A DNA stretch of 64,000 bases, from contig CAYNOU010000004.1 in assembly GCA_964398885.1 (NCBI GenBank), positions 4,930 through 68,929 of the forward strand, written 5' to 3'. The DNA comes from JAGMCF01 sp964398885 (GTDB lineage: Bacteria; Cloacimonadota; Cloacimonadia; JGIOTU-2). Positions 54,087 to 63,960 of the stretch are shown here, piece after piece; the stretch's first letter is position 1, and the number at the start of each line of letters is the position of its first letter. The notes beneath the pieces are model-generated. The model was not told the origin of the DNA and searched no databases. It saw only the letters and a list, made by a program, of their open reading frames with translations. The position numbers and the translations under genes are program-made.

Positions 54087-55250
54087 TCAATCCTCTCTGC
54101 AACCATTTTCAAAGGTTAATTTTACTTTTCCTTTATCATCCTCTTCTTTATAAGTAAAGAATTCATCAACATCCCTATAGAAAAGTCCGCTTAATGTAGT
54201 GATATATACCTTGCCATTAAACTCATTGATAGAAGTAATTCTATTCCCTTCCAAACCCCAATTAACTAGTTCTCTAACTTCTCCTGTATTAAAATTTATT
54301 TCATGAATATCATCATTTCTATGGCAACACAATTTACCAGCAACCTCAAAAAAACTGACCCAACCTGAAAAGTGAGCATATAATTCCCAGTTTTCTCCAA
54401 GATCGTTAGAAAAATATAGGTAAAAGCTTGTAGTAAAAGCATATAAGGTATCTTGATAACTGAAAAACTCTAAGCAGGAAGGAACATCCATTGCATGATA
54501 ATCTCCTGTAGGATAAACAAGATATGGATAAGTAATGCCATCAGTTCCTACGAAAAATCTATTAGCAAATGATTTAATATATGAGGTAGGCAAATAATAA
54601 GAGAAGAAATGAATGTTTTGTGTTGATGTGATTTCAATACCAGAATAGGAATCACCAAATTCATAATCAATTAGACAAAAATATGCACCATAACTTTTAC
54701 TATTACCGCTATTCATAATAACAGTTAAAAATTGATTTTGATTATTAAAAGCACCAACAGGTTTCCTAAAACTATTAATTGCTAATTCCGCTGAATCATA
54801 AAGGGTACTATCAATATTATGAATATAAATATATTCATAACCATAAGATTTTTCATCAGGATTTTCGTTTAATTTAAAAACGATAGCAGTTAAATTCTCA
54901 TTGGAATAGGCAGAAATATAATCAGAAATAATAGGTTTATAATTCATTGATAATGGACTAAAACAATACTCGTTATTATAGACCAAGGATGGTTCATTCT
55001 CACATAGATCAAATTTCCAAAATTTTTGAAGTGATGAGAGAAAGAATTTGTCTTCTGACGAAACATACCCGTTTAATATAATTTTATCATCATGTTCTAA
55101 TGATTCATGTAGTTTCCATGAAGGTTCTTCTATAACTGTTTCAGTTATTGTTTTTGTACAACTATTGAGAAAAGCAAATACAGCTGTAACTACAAACACA
55201 ATGGTTAATTTTGATAATACTTTTTTCTTTAATAATATAATTTTTAGCAT
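54087..55250 (-). CDS. Unknown lipoprotein, possible beta-propeller
   Basis: The start is at Met 55250; an upstream TTG is less likely. Signal peptide with lipobox FLNSC (Cys31). The remaining approximately 355 residues contain repeated short strands (NEFNGKVYITTLSGLFYRDV, FEVAGKLCCHRNDDIHEINF, YFSNDLGENWELY) as in sialidase-like propellers, but no family is clear. Envelope protein of unknown role. A partial second copy of its C-terminal end lies upstream at 56235-56393. Confidence 0.7.
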   Translation of the reverse strand: MLKIILLKKKVLSKLTIVFVVTAVFAFLNSCTKTITETVIEEPSWKLHESLEHDDKIILNGYVSSEDKFFLSSLQKFWKFDLCENEPSLVYNNEYCFSPLSMNYKPIISDYISAYSNENLTAIVFKLNENPDEKSYGYEYIYIHNIDSTLYDSAELAINSFRKPVGAFNNQNQFLTVIMNSGNSKSYGAYFCLIDYEFGDSYSGIEITSTQNIHFFSYYLPTSYIKSFANRFFVGTDGITYPYLVYPTGDYHAMDVPSCLEFFSYQDTLYAFTTSFYLYFSNDLGENWELYAHFSGWVSFFEVAGKLCCHRNDDIHEINFNTGEVRELVNWGLEGNRITSINEFNGKVYITTLSGLFYRDVDEFFTYKEEDDKGKVKLTFENGCRED

Positions 55251-55477
55251 TATATTAAATAACCACAATTTTTATTTCAAAAAATTTTCTAATATTAAAG
55301 CCTGTCAAGTAATTCTTAATATTTTTCAAAAGCTAAACTTCCATTTTCTTATTTGTAACTTCTTTATATTTATGAGCAGTAGGGTTATCTCACGAGATGA
55401 CCGATTTCTGTTTGTACAGAAAACAAATCCAATAGTTCGGACGGTTCGGGGAACAGTCCCTACATTACTTTTCTATA

Positions 55478-56227
55478 TTAAGGATAATGAAGCTCTTTTT
55501 GAAAAGGAAATTGAAATAAGAAACGATTTATAGGAAAATAAAATATAAAATAATTTTCTTTTCTATATTTTGGGAAATATACTCTACCACTTATTATTTG
55601 ATTCGGCCCTAAACTTGTCTTTCGTAGAGTTGTTGATTTCCATTTATCTCTTATATTATTAAATCTTTTTATTTTTGTCTTATGCCTTTCTTCCATTTCT
55701 TGTTTTCTTATTCTATCTTCCTCGCTTTGTCGTTGTTCTTCTTTCATTTCTTCGCGAGTTTTTTTCTTTCCAAAATTGGCAATAAAACCTAAAAAGTTTA
55801 AAAATCCTACCGCTACATCCATCCCTTTATCTCCCGCATAATGAGCATATTCCCGCGATATTTCTTTTTCAATTTCTAGTATTTTTTCTTCAGGATCAAT
55901 AGCATATACTTCTTCTGCAGTCTTTCTAACGTAAGTTAAATCTTCTAGTTTAATATATGGAGTATAGTAAAATTGGCTTGGAACAATCATTATTGTATCG
56001 TTTTTTTGATTAGCAATTTCTATATAAAATATCAAATGTTTTCTATCAGCTTCTTCAAATGCAATAGCAACGGCAATTTCATTGTCATTATAACTAACTA
56101 CTTCTTTTCCTAAGTGCCAATGTATTTCTTTTGATATTGGATGTAAACGAATAATTGGTCTTGGTCTTGGTGCACATGAAAGTAATATAATGCAAGTAAA
56201 AAGCACAATAAATAATAATTTCTTCAT
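55478..56227 (-). CDS. Unknown lipoprotein with a charged helical segment
   Basis: The start is at Met 56227 (KKLLFIVLFTCIILLSC lipobox); an upstream in-frame Met lies in a gene fragment. The 249-residue protein has a beta-rich N-part (IAVAIAFEEADRKHLIFYIE), a charged coiled helix (KKKTREEMKEEQRQSEEDRI) and a beta C-terminus. It recalls the DUF4352-like lipoprotein at 57981 in shape only. Unknown function. The 251 bases downstream contain repeat debris (GGTTCGGGGAACAGTCCC). Confidence 0.65.
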   Translation of the reverse strand: MKKLLFIVLFTCIILLSCAPRPRPIIRLHPISKEIHWHLGKEVVSYNDNEIAVAIAFEEADRKHLIFYIEIANQKNDTIMIVPSQFYYTPYIKLEDLTYVRKTAEEVYAIDPEEKILEIEKEISREYAHYAGDKGMDVAVGFLNFLGFIANFGKKKTREEMKEEQRQSEEDRIRKQEMEERHKTKIKRFNNIRDKWKSTTLRKTSLGPNQIISGRVYFPKYRKENYFIFYFPINRFLFQFPFQKELHYP

Positions 56228-56234
56228 CTTTTCA

Positions 56235-56393
56235 TCAAATCCTTTTATTTTTCTCAAAGGTTAATTTTTCTTTTCCTTTATCATCATCCTCCTTATAAAT
56301 AAAGAATTCTTCAACCTCTCTGTAAAAAAGTCCACTTAATGAAGTAATTTTATTCCCTTCTAATCCCTAATTATCTAATTCTTTATCTTCTCC
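56235..56393 (-). pseudogene. Fragment of a paralogue of the 54087-55250 lipoprotein
   Basis: The minus strand reads GEDKELDN-stop-GLEGNKITS, then LSGLFYREVEEFFIYKEDDD and KGKEKLTFE. This matches the C-terminal end of the neighbour (GEVRELVNWGLEGNRITS ... SGLFYRDVDEFFTYKEEDDK). A TGG-to-TAG change and the loss of about 13 codons mark it as dead. The region 56394-56534 holds nothing else. Confidence 0.75.
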
Positions 56394-56534
56394 AGCGGTC
56401 ATATGATACTATTTGAACAATAGACCAGTTCATTATATTATATTTTTAAAACATTCTATATTACAATTACTAAAAATTCAAAACATATCTTATACTATAG
56501 TATGCTCAGTCATCATTATACATATCCAATCGTG

Positions 56535-57836
56535 CTATGGCGCCCAGACAAGAACCCTACTTTCTTTTTGAACTGGCTCTAAACTAATAATATAAGAATT
56601 TCTAATCCTATCAGCAACCCTCTCCCCTTCTTCATTATTATAAAAAAGTTCTCCAAGAACTTCATTCTTTTGAACAAAATCACCAATTTTTTTGTATAAT
56701 TTAAGCCCTGCGGTATAATCAATTTTATCAGAAATTTTCCTTCTGCCTGCACCTACATCAATCAATGCCCAGCCTATTTCTCTGCTGTTAATATCTTTAA
56801 CATACCCTTCTTTTTCTGCAATAATTGGAAGAACATATTTTGCTTTTCCTAAGATTGAATAGTCATTAACAATACCTGGATTACCACCTTGTAATTCTAT
56901 GAATTTAGCAAATCTTTGTAATGCTTTCCCAGATTTTATTGTTTGCATTATCATTTCTTCAGCTTGATTCTTAGTCTTAACAATTTTACCTATAAGCAAC
57001 ATTTCAGTAAGTAAGGCAAATGTAACTTCTTTCAAATCCTCTTTATAATTTCCTTTTAGAAAATCAATACATTCAATTATCTCAACGCTATTTCCAACAC
57101 AAGAGCCCAAAGGTGAATCCATATTAGTAAATAAAATTATTACCTTTTTACCAAATTTTGCACCTATCTTACTAAACGATTCAGCCAAATTTTTTGCAGT
57201 ATCCAAATCTTTGGCAAATGCCCCTTCTCCAACTTTAAGGTCAATAACCAAACCATCAATTCCAGAAGCAATCTTTTTACTCATAATGCTCGCAGTCATA
57301 AGTGGAATGCTTTCAACTGTTCCAGTTACATCACGCAGAGCATAGATTCTTCTATCTGCAGGAACAATCTCTTTGGATTGACTAATGATTGCAAAACGGT
57401 TTTGCAAAACCAATTCCTTGAATCTTTTCAAAGGTATTTGAGTTTGAAATCCGGGTATTGATTCAAGTTTATCAAGAGTTCCTCCTGTATGCCCTAAACC
57501 TTTTCCAGAAATCATTGGTACGAAAAGACCACATTCTGCTGCAATGGGTGCCAAAACTATTGAAACTTTATCTCCAACCCCACCTGTGCTATGTTTATCA
57601 ATAAATCTGCCATTTTTATTCGCAAATTTTATTACTTCACCTGAAGAAATGTATTCTTGCGTTAACCAGTAAGTTTCATCAAAATCCATACCTTTAAGAA
57701 GAATTGCCATAAGCATTGCAGACATCTGATATTCAGAGATATTATCTCTTAGATATTCAGTTAAGAAAAAATGGATTTCTTCTTTACTTAACTTTTTACC
57801 ATCTCTTTTTTTGATAATTAATTCAGTAGGATTCAT
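56535..57836 (-). CDS. deoA: Pyrimidine-nucleoside phosphorylase
   Basis: The 433-residue protein has the thymidine/pyrimidine phosphorylase signature DKHSTGGVGDKVSIVLAPIA, the KGLGHTGGTLDKLESIPG loop, and SKKIASGIDGLVIDLKVGEGAF. It splits thymidine or uridine into base and sugar phosphate. DeoA or Pdp cannot be told apart by eye. The last residues (SRVLVWAP) and the TAG stop come from a GTCTGGGCGCC repeat. Confidence 0.93.
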   Translation of the reverse strand: MNPTELIIKKRDGKKLSKEEIHFFLTEYLRDNISEYQMSAMLMAILLKGMDFDETYWLTQEYISSGEVIKFANKNGRFIDKHSTGGVGDKVSIVLAPIAAECGLFVPMISGKGLGHTGGTLDKLESIPGFQTQIPLKRFKELVLQNRFAIISQSKEIVPADRRIYALRDVTGTVESIPLMTASIMSKKIASGIDGLVIDLKVGEGAFAKDLDTAKNLAESFSKIGAKFGKKVIILFTNMDSPLGSCVGNSVEIIECIDFLKGNYKEDLKEVTFALLTEMLLIGKIVKTKNQAEEMIMQTIKSGKALQRFAKFIELQGGNPGIVNDYSILGKAKYVLPIIAEKEGYVKDINSREIGWALIDVGAGRRKISDKIDYTAGLKLYKKIGDFVQKNEVLGELFYNNEEGERVADRIRNSYIISLEPVQKESRVLVWAP

Positions 57837-57847
57837 TATTAAAACTT

Positions 57848-57952
57848 TCTCGGTCTCGGCCAGTCTTGGCTCCCGATGTATCGCCCGTCTGGGCGCCGAG
57901 CCTGAGGAGACAGGCGTCCAGCCCGTCTAGTCGCCGAGACTGAACGGAAAGA
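57848..57952. repeat. GTCTGGGCGCCGAG-type palindromic element
   Basis: Nested inverted repeats (TCTCGGCCAGTCTTGGCTCC, CGTCTGGGCGCCGAGCCTGA, CCCGTCTAGTCGCCGAGACTG). The shared GTCTGGGCGCC also appears at 28088, 28350 (reverse) and at the end of deoA (56541). Confidence 0.7.
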
Positions 57953-57980
57953 TTTGCGAAATCTTGAAAGTTTATCTCCT

Positions 57981-58568
57981 CTAATCAGTTATGGCAAACT
58001 CCACAACATCATTATTATATAGAATTTTAAAGAAGGAACCTTTTTTGTATTCCAATTTTTCAAAAAAGATATAACCGCTTTCTTGAGCTTGTGACCTTAT
58101 ATTTCTAAATTGAAATGCTTTGAGTTTTATATTACGCATTCCTTCAAGCCGACTTGCATATTCTTCTTTCAATTCTTCTTTATCTTTTGAATCAAAATTT
58201 AACAAATAATTCATATCATAGTATTGGTCATTTCCATACATAATCTTAACAACTTCATCGTTATCAAATAAATTATACTGTTCACCTTTTTCATCAAGCA
58301 GGACAAATGAATTTTTATTTATTGGCATTGTTTCTCTGGTTTTATTTCTAAATATCAGATAAAAAACAGTGAAATAATTTTCAAGATTTTGCGGTGAATC
58401 GTTCCAACTTTGCGGTTGAATTGCAATATCATATTCTTTCTTATTTATTAAAGCAAAATCTTCTTTGATTTTAACATTTTTGGATTTGATAGGGACAATT
58501 TTGGTGGCACAAGCAGATACCAGAACTATGAGTAATGCTAATCCAGTTTTTTTGATTATATTATTCAT
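57981..58568 (-). CDS. Unknown lipoprotein
   Basis: The start is at Met 58568 (NNIIKKTGLALLIVLVSAC lipobox); a TTG 21 bases earlier is less likely. The 195-residue protein has a beta sandwich-like body (IAIQPQSWNDSPQNLENYFT, VFYLIFRNKTRETMPINKNS, FVLLDEKGEQYNL), as in DUF4352-like export proteins. Function unknown. Confidence 0.65.
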   Translation of the reverse strand: MNNIIKKTGLALLIVLVSACATKIVPIKSKNVKIKEDFALINKKEYDIAIQPQSWNDSPQNLENYFTVFYLIFRNKTRETMPINKNSFVLLDEKGEQYNLFDNDEVVKIMYGNDQYYDMNYLLNFDSKDKEELKEEYASRLEGMRNIKLKAFQFRNIRSQAQESGYIFFEKLEYKKGSFFKILYNNDVVEFAITD

Positions 58569-58615
58569 AATAGACTCTTTTCGTAACAAGGTAATAACGC
58601 TTCAGGCTACGGCGC

Positions 58616-58686
58616 CTCTGTCTCGGCTTGGTACATTTAGGTTTCCGGATAAATGGGATGACTTGCCGAGCCAAGACGGGCAGACG
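58616..58686. repeat. CTGTCTCGGCTTGG...CCGAGCCAAGACGGGCAG element
   Basis: Inverted arms about 35 bases apart. The same arms, closer together, occur at about 16075-16110 in the broken Mth938-like gene. Confidence 0.7.
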
Positions 58687-58694
58687 AGTTGCTG

Positions 58695-58779
58695 TCATAA
58701 ATAGTCATATAACAATATTTGACGCTCTGAAGGAGCATTTGACGATTCGCCAATTGGCGAATCATTTGACTATTTATGA
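58695..58779. repeat. Nested palindrome at the end of gyrA
   Basis: Outer arms TCATAAATAGTCA / TGACTATTTATGA enclose GCTC...GAGC and a perfect 20-base palindrome (58744-58763, centre CCAATTGG). The gyrA stop lies within the outer arm. It could fold as a 3' hairpin; there is no T run. Confidence 0.75.
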
Positions 58780-61257
58780 TTCCGCCATAGTTTCATTTTC
58801 ATCGGACTCTACTGATATTTCACTCTCATCAACCTCTTCATGTTCAAGCAAAGTAATATCAGTTGCTTTATCTCCTTCGTTTAATCTTATTAAACGCATA
58901 CCTTGAGTATTACGACTGATTACTGAGATTTTCTCAATATGCTGTCTAATCACCTTTCCAGAATTTGTAATAATTATCAAATCGTCATCATCAATGACTT
59001 CATTTATCTTTACCAAACACCCGTTTCTTTCAGTTGTTTTGATTGTAATAACACCCATACTTCCTCTTTTAGTAATGCGGTAATCAGCAATTGCAGTTCT
59101 TTTTCCATACCCATTTTCCGTTACAACCAAGAGTGTACCGTGTCTTTTAACAACAACCATTCCAATCACTTCATCATCTTTTCTTAATCTTATACCACGA
59201 ACACCATAAGTATTTCTTCCTTGAGGTTTTACATCTTGCTCAAAAAACCTGTTAGCATAACCCTTTTTAGTTGCTAAAATTATTTCATTACTCCCATAAG
59301 TAATTTGCGCATCAAGAAGTTCATCATCTTCTGCTATTTTGATAGCAATAATTCCACAAGCTCTTGGATGACTAAATGAAGTCAATTCTGTCTTCTTTAC
59401 AATACCTTTTTTGGTTGACATCATAATAAATCGGTTTTCATTAAAGTTTTTGACAGCTACATAAGTTCTTATCTTTTCGTCTTTTTCTAATAGAAGTAAA
59501 TTAACAATAGCCTTTCCACGAGCAAGTCTTCCGCCTCTTGGTATTTCATAAACTTTTAGCCAGTAGCATTTTCCTTTATCCGTAAAAAAGAGTATATAAC
59601 TATGAGTAGAGGCTACAAAAATACTTTTTACAAAATCATTTTCTTTTAGAGATACTCCAGCTAATCCCTTACCTCCTCGTCCTTGTCTGTGATAAATGCT
59701 TATAGGTAATCTTTTTATATAACCTGCATAAGAAACTGTAACAATCATATCTTCGTCAGCAATAAGGTCTTCTATATTTAGTTCGTCAGGGTTTTCAATA
59801 ATCTGGGTTCTTCTTGGGTCAGAGAATTTATCTTTAATTTCTTGAAGTTCCTTTTTAATAATCTCCATTCTCATATCTCTATTTTCCAAAATGCTACCAT
59901 ATTCGGCAATATTCTTGATTTGTTGTAGATATTCTGTTTCTAAGTTTTCTCTTTCCAAACCTGTTAACTTTTCCAATTTCATATCTAATATTGCTTTAGC
60001 TTGAATCTCAGACAAGCCGAATTTTACAATAAGTCTTTGTCTTGCCTCTTCAGCCTTTTTGGATGAACGAATTATTGAAATTGTTTCGTCAATATTGTCT
60101 AAAGCAATTTTGAGCCCTTCTAATAGATGAGCTTTTTCCTCAGCCTTTTTTAGTTTGAATTTGGTTCGGCGTACCACAATCGTATGTCTTGACTTAAGGT
60201 ATTCATTCAGAGTTTGTTTCATAGTAAGCACTGTGGGAATTTGATTAACCAGCATCAGATTAATTACTCCATATGTTATTTGTAAGTAAGAATATTTATA
60301 AAGAGAGTTTAATAAAATTTTTGGGTCCTCATTTCTCTTAATTTCAATTACCAAACGCATTCCATCTCTATCTGATTCATCACGGATATTTGAGATACTT
60401 GTAATCCTGTTGCTTTTGATTTGAGCGATTATATTTTCAATCAATAATCTCTTACTTAACTGATATGGCAATTCTGTAATTATAATGTTATTTTTTCCGG
60501 ATTTAACATTTTCAATATACGCCTTACCTCTGACTGTCAATTTTCCTCTCCCAGTAGAAAAGTATTCATAAATAGGCAGTTTTCCACAAATAAAGCCACC
60601 TGTTGGAAAGTCAGGTCCCTTAATATATTTCATCAATTCTTCATATTTTATTTCAGAATTATCAATAATAGCAATTAAGCCATCAACAATCTCACCTATG
60701 TTATGCGGAGGGATATTAGTAGCCATTCCGACAGCGATTCCACTACTGCCATTTGCAAGCAAGTTCGGAAATTTTGATGGCAATATCGCAGGTTCTTTTC
60801 GTGTATTATCATAGTTAGGAACAAAATCTACAGTATCCATTTTTATATCTTCAAGCATACTTACAGATGTATGTTCTAATTGAGCTTCAGTATAACGCAT
60901 TGCAGCTGGTGGGTCACCATCAATAGAGCCGAAATTTCCCTGTCCTCTAATTAGTGGATAACGCATATTCCACTCTTGAGCCAACCTAACTAAAGTAGGA
61001 TAAATAACCTGTTCTCCGTGAGGGTGGTAGTTACCAGATGTATCACCAGCGATTTTTGCACATTTACGAAAACCCTTACCCGGGGCAAGATTCAATTCGT
61101 GCATTGAATAAATGATTCTTCGTTGTGAAGGTTTCAACCCATCTCTCAAATCTGGCAATGCCCGAGAGACCAAAACACTCATTGAGTATTTAAGGTATGA
61201 ATTTTTCATTTCATCTTCAATATCAGTCTTGATAATTTGTCCTCTTCTTTCAATCAT
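58774..61257 (-). CDS. gyrA: DNA gyrase subunit A
   Basis: The 827-residue protein contains the catalytic tyrosine in AAMRYTEAQL (Tyr122, same number as E. coli) and GyrA-box-like QGRGGKG followed by beta-propeller blades. It nicks and reseals DNA with GyrB. In the quinolone region residues 83 and 87 are Gln and Pro. The C-terminus is acidic (VDESEISVESDENETMAES). The gap to gyrB is 142 bases and holds a CCCCGATTAAATCGGGG palindrome. Confidence 0.96.
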   Translation of the reverse strand: MIERRGQIIKTDIEDEMKNSYLKYSMSVLVSRALPDLRDGLKPSQRRIIYSMHELNLAPGKGFRKCAKIAGDTSGNYHPHGEQVIYPTLVRLAQEWNMRYPLIRGQGNFGSIDGDPPAAMRYTEAQLEHTSVSMLEDIKMDTVDFVPNYDNTRKEPAILPSKFPNLLANGSSGIAVGMATNIPPHNIGEIVDGLIAIIDNSEIKYEELMKYIKGPDFPTGGFICGKLPIYEYFSTGRGKLTVRGKAYIENVKSGKNNIIITELPYQLSKRLLIENIIAQIKSNRITSISNIRDESDRDGMRLVIEIKRNEDPKILLNSLYKYSYLQITYGVINLMLVNQIPTVLTMKQTLNEYLKSRHTIVVRRTKFKLKKAEEKAHLLEGLKIALDNIDETISIIRSSKKAEEARQRLIVKFGLSEIQAKAILDMKLEKLTGLERENLETEYLQQIKNIAEYGSILENRDMRMEIIKKELQEIKDKFSDPRRTQIIENPDELNIEDLIADEDMIVTVSYAGYIKRLPISIYHRQGRGGKGLAGVSLKENDFVKSIFVASTHSYILFFTDKGKCYWLKVYEIPRGGRLARGKAIVNLLLLEKDEKIRTYVAVKNFNENRFIMMSTKKGIVKKTELTSFSHPRACGIIAIKIAEDDELLDAQITYGSNEIILATKKGYANRFFEQDVKPQGRNTYGVRGIRLRKDDEVIGMVVVKRHGTLLVVTENGYGKRTAIADYRITKRGSMGVITIKTTERNGCLVKINEVIDDDDLIIITNSGKVIRQHIEKISVISRNTQGMRLIRLNEGDKATDITLLEHEEVDESEISVESDENETMAES

Positions 61258-61399
61258 TCTTATCTCCTATCTGTTAGATGATGGATGCACTCCAAAATTT
61301 TCATCATTTACACTTTATTAAGTCAATTTTTATCCTATTAGTTTGTGTTAGTTCGTGACCCCCGATTATCCCCGATTAAATCGGGGAGGGAATTCGTGG

Positions 61400-63295
61400 C
61401 TAAATATCCAAATCCTGCACATATTTTGCATTTTCAATAATAAATTCTCTTCTTGGCTTTACTTGAGAACCCATTAGAATATCAAAAGTGCGGTCTGCTT
61501 CTACTGCATCTTCAATCATAATCTTTACAAGGGTTCGCCTTTTAGGGTCAAGTGTGGTTTCCCAAAGCTGGTCTGGATTCATCTCGCCTAAACCCTTATA
61601 TCTTTGAACTGCAATGCCTTCATTACCAAACTCATTGATGATTCTGTCTTTTTCTTCATCAGAGAAAGCATATTTAACAGCCTTACCTTTTTTAATCTTA
61701 TACAATGGTGGTTTTGCAATAAATATATAACCATATTCAATAAGAGGTCTCATATATCTGAAGAAGAATGTAAGAATCAATGTTGCGATGTGAGCACCAT
61801 CTACATCAGCATCAGCCATAATAATAATCTTATGATACCGAGCTTTTGAAACATCAAACTCATCATAGATGCCAGCACCAATTGAAGAAATTATTGGTTC
61901 AATTTTATCATTATTAAGAACTTTATCTAATCTTGCTTTTTCTACATTCAACATCTTACCCCACAGAGGCAGGATAGCTTGAAATCTTCTATCTCTTCCC
62001 TGTTTGGCTGAGCCGCCAGCAGAGTCACCTTCAACTATAAATAATTCACATCTTTCTGACTCCTTTGATGAACAGTCCGCTAATTTTCCTGGCAGACTAC
62101 CGCTATCAAGAAGACCTTTTCTGCGGGTAATCTCTTTGGCTTTCTGGGCAGCAGCTCTTGAACGAGCAGCAATTATTGCCTTGTTAATAATCTTGTGAAC
62201 AATAGAGGGATTCTCTTCAAAAAAATCTGATAACTTCTCTCCTACAAGGGAATTTACAATCCCTTCTACATCTGTGTTAACCAATTTTGTCTTGGTCTGT
62301 CCTTCAAATTGAGGATTAGGCAATTTCACACTAATCACAGCGGTAACACCTTCTCTGATATCCTCTCCACTTATTGTTATCTTTTCCTTTTTCAAAATTT
62401 GATAATCCTTAATATACTGATTTAGAGACCTTGTAAGTGCAAGTTTAAATCCAGTAAGATGGCTTCCTCCCTCAATAGTATTAATATTATTTGCATATGA
62501 AAATATATTCTTATGGTATGATTCAGTATATTGAATTGCAGCTTCCGCCTGAATACCATCTCTTTCACCAGAAATATATATTGGCGTTTTAAAGATTGGC
62601 ACTTTGCTTTCATTAAGGTATTTTACAAAAGATACTATACCTCCAGTGTATTTAAAGTTATGCTTTTTATCAGTTCTTTTATCCAAAATATTGATTTCCA
62701 AACCCTTATTTAAAAAGGATAACTCACGCAATCTTTGTGAAAGAATATCAAAGCTAAATTCAGTTGTGTCAAAAATCTCATCATCAGGAATAAAAGTAAT
62801 ATCTGTGCCAGTCCTTTTCGTATTACCAACTATCTCTACTTTAGATTTTACTTTACCCCTTTCATAGCATTGTCTATAAATTTTTCTGTCTTTATATACT
62901 TTGACTTCCAACCATTTGGATAAGGCATTTACAACTGAGACCCCGACTCCATGCAATCCACCAGCAACTTTGTATACCTTATCATCAAATTTTCCGCCAG
63001 CATGCAACATAGTCATAACAACCTGAACAGCTGGAAGTTTCTGCTCTTTATGCATATCAACAGGAATGCCTCTCCCATTATCTTTAATTAAAATTGAACC
63101 ATCAGTATTAATTATGACATCAATTTTTGTACAAAAACCTGACATTGCCTCGTCAATACTATTATCTACCACTTCATAAACTAAATGGTGCAATCCTCGT
63201 TCCCCAACCCCGCCAATATACATTGATGGACGTTTACGAACTGCACTTAATCCTTTTAAAACCTTAATCTTTCTTGCATCATATTTGGCTGTCAT
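61400..63295 (-). CDS. gyrB: DNA gyrase subunit B
   Basis: The 631-residue protein has the GHKL ATPase (YEVVDNSIDEAMSGFCTKID, NGRGIPVDMHKEQ, GGLHGVGVSVVNALSKW), the TOPRIM domain (ELFIVEGDSAGGSAKQGRDR, MADADVDGAHIATLIL) and the C-terminal AVQRYKGLGEMNPDQLWETT. It supplies ATP energy for negative supercoiling. It lies upstream of gyrA on the same strand. Confidence 0.97.
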   Translation of the reverse strand: MTAKYDARKIKVLKGLSAVRKRPSMYIGGVGERGLHHLVYEVVDNSIDEAMSGFCTKIDVIINTDGSILIKDNGRGIPVDMHKEQKLPAVQVVMTMLHAGGKFDDKVYKVAGGLHGVGVSVVNALSKWLEVKVYKDRKIYRQCYERGKVKSKVEIVGNTKRTGTDITFIPDDEIFDTTEFSFDILSQRLRELSFLNKGLEINILDKRTDKKHNFKYTGGIVSFVKYLNESKVPIFKTPIYISGERDGIQAEAAIQYTESYHKNIFSYANNINTIEGGSHLTGFKLALTRSLNQYIKDYQILKKEKITISGEDIREGVTAVISVKLPNPQFEGQTKTKLVNTDVEGIVNSLVGEKLSDFFEENPSIVHKIINKAIIAARSRAAAQKAKEITRRKGLLDSGSLPGKLADCSSKESERCELFIVEGDSAGGSAKQGRDRRFQAILPLWGKMLNVEKARLDKVLNNDKIEPIISSIGAGIYDEFDVSKARYHKIIIMADADVDGAHIATLILTFFFRYMRPLIEYGYIFIAKPPLYKIKKGKAVKYAFSDEEKDRIINEFGNEGIAVQRYKGLGEMNPDQLWETTLDPKRRTLVKIMIEDAVEADRTFDILMGSQVKPRREFIIENAKYVQDLDI

Positions 63296-63329
63296 TTCTT
63301 AACCTCTCTATAATAAATCTATAAGATAT

Positions 63330-63920
63330 TTATTCTTTCTTATCTTCTAAATCCTCTAAAAATGTATCGTATATACCCTTATCACCACTAATTTTGGTAG
63401 GTATTTTACCCAAACTTACAACTAAATTTACTTTTGAATGTTTCGGCACATCCATACCATAAACAGGTTGGCTATATATCACCTTGTGCGCCATAATTTC
63501 ATTAGAGTAGGAATAATTTATACTTCCAACCTGCAGACCTGTATTTATTAACCGATTTTTTGCTTCATTTACTGAAAGATTATCAAGAATAGGAATTTTC
63601 ACTAATTCAGGACCTTTGCTTACAATGACATCAATCGTATAACCTTTTTTCACCATATTATTAGCAAGAGGGTCTTGTGCTATAATACTGCCCTCTAATA
63701 TGTCGCTACTATTTCTTGCACCAATTTCATCAATGTATAATCCTAATTTATAAAGGTCATGCTGGGCTTTTTCATAATTTTTATTAATTAAATCTGGTAC
63801 AGCAACCTCATTCCTATGACGTGTATAAATTATCATAAAAGTTCTTGTTAAAACATATCCAAAGAGAAAGATGATAATAAGACTTAAAATTGCAAAAAGA
63901 ATAGTTTTTAAAGTTTTCAT
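63330..63920 (-). CDS. PASTA-domain membrane protein
   Basis: The start is at Met 63920; an in-frame upstream start would translate a CACAAAG repeat. One N-terminal helix (LFAILSLIIIFLFGYVLTR) is followed by two to three PASTA units (VAVPDLINKNYEKAQHDLYK; VKIPILDNLSVNEAKNRLIN; HKVIYSQPVYGMDVPKHSKV). PASTA domains usually bind peptidoglycan. No kinase domain is present. Next to gyrB in this direction. Confidence 0.85.
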   Translation of the reverse strand: MKTLKTILFAILSLIIIFLFGYVLTRTFMIIYTRHRNEVAVPDLINKNYEKAQHDLYKLGLYIDEIGARNSSDILEGSIIAQDPLANNMVKKGYTIDVIVSKGPELVKIPILDNLSVNEAKNRLINTGLQVGSINYSYSNEIMAHKVIYSQPVYGMDVPKHSKVNLVVSLGKIPTKISGDKGIYDTFLEDLEDKKE

Positions 63921-63936
63921 ATGAAAATCGCTTTCA

Positions 63937-63960
63937 CCACAAAGGCACAAAGGCACAAAG
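63937..63960. repeat. CCACAAAGGCACAAAGGCAC repeat
   Basis: A single-arm copy of the CACAAAG family also seen at 9687 and 36434, lying before the PASTA gene at the window edge. Confidence 0.6.

Noticed and set aside
63921..63956. N-terminal extension of the PASTA protein
   Set aside because: It is encoded by the CACAAAG repeat and lies before the membrane anchor.
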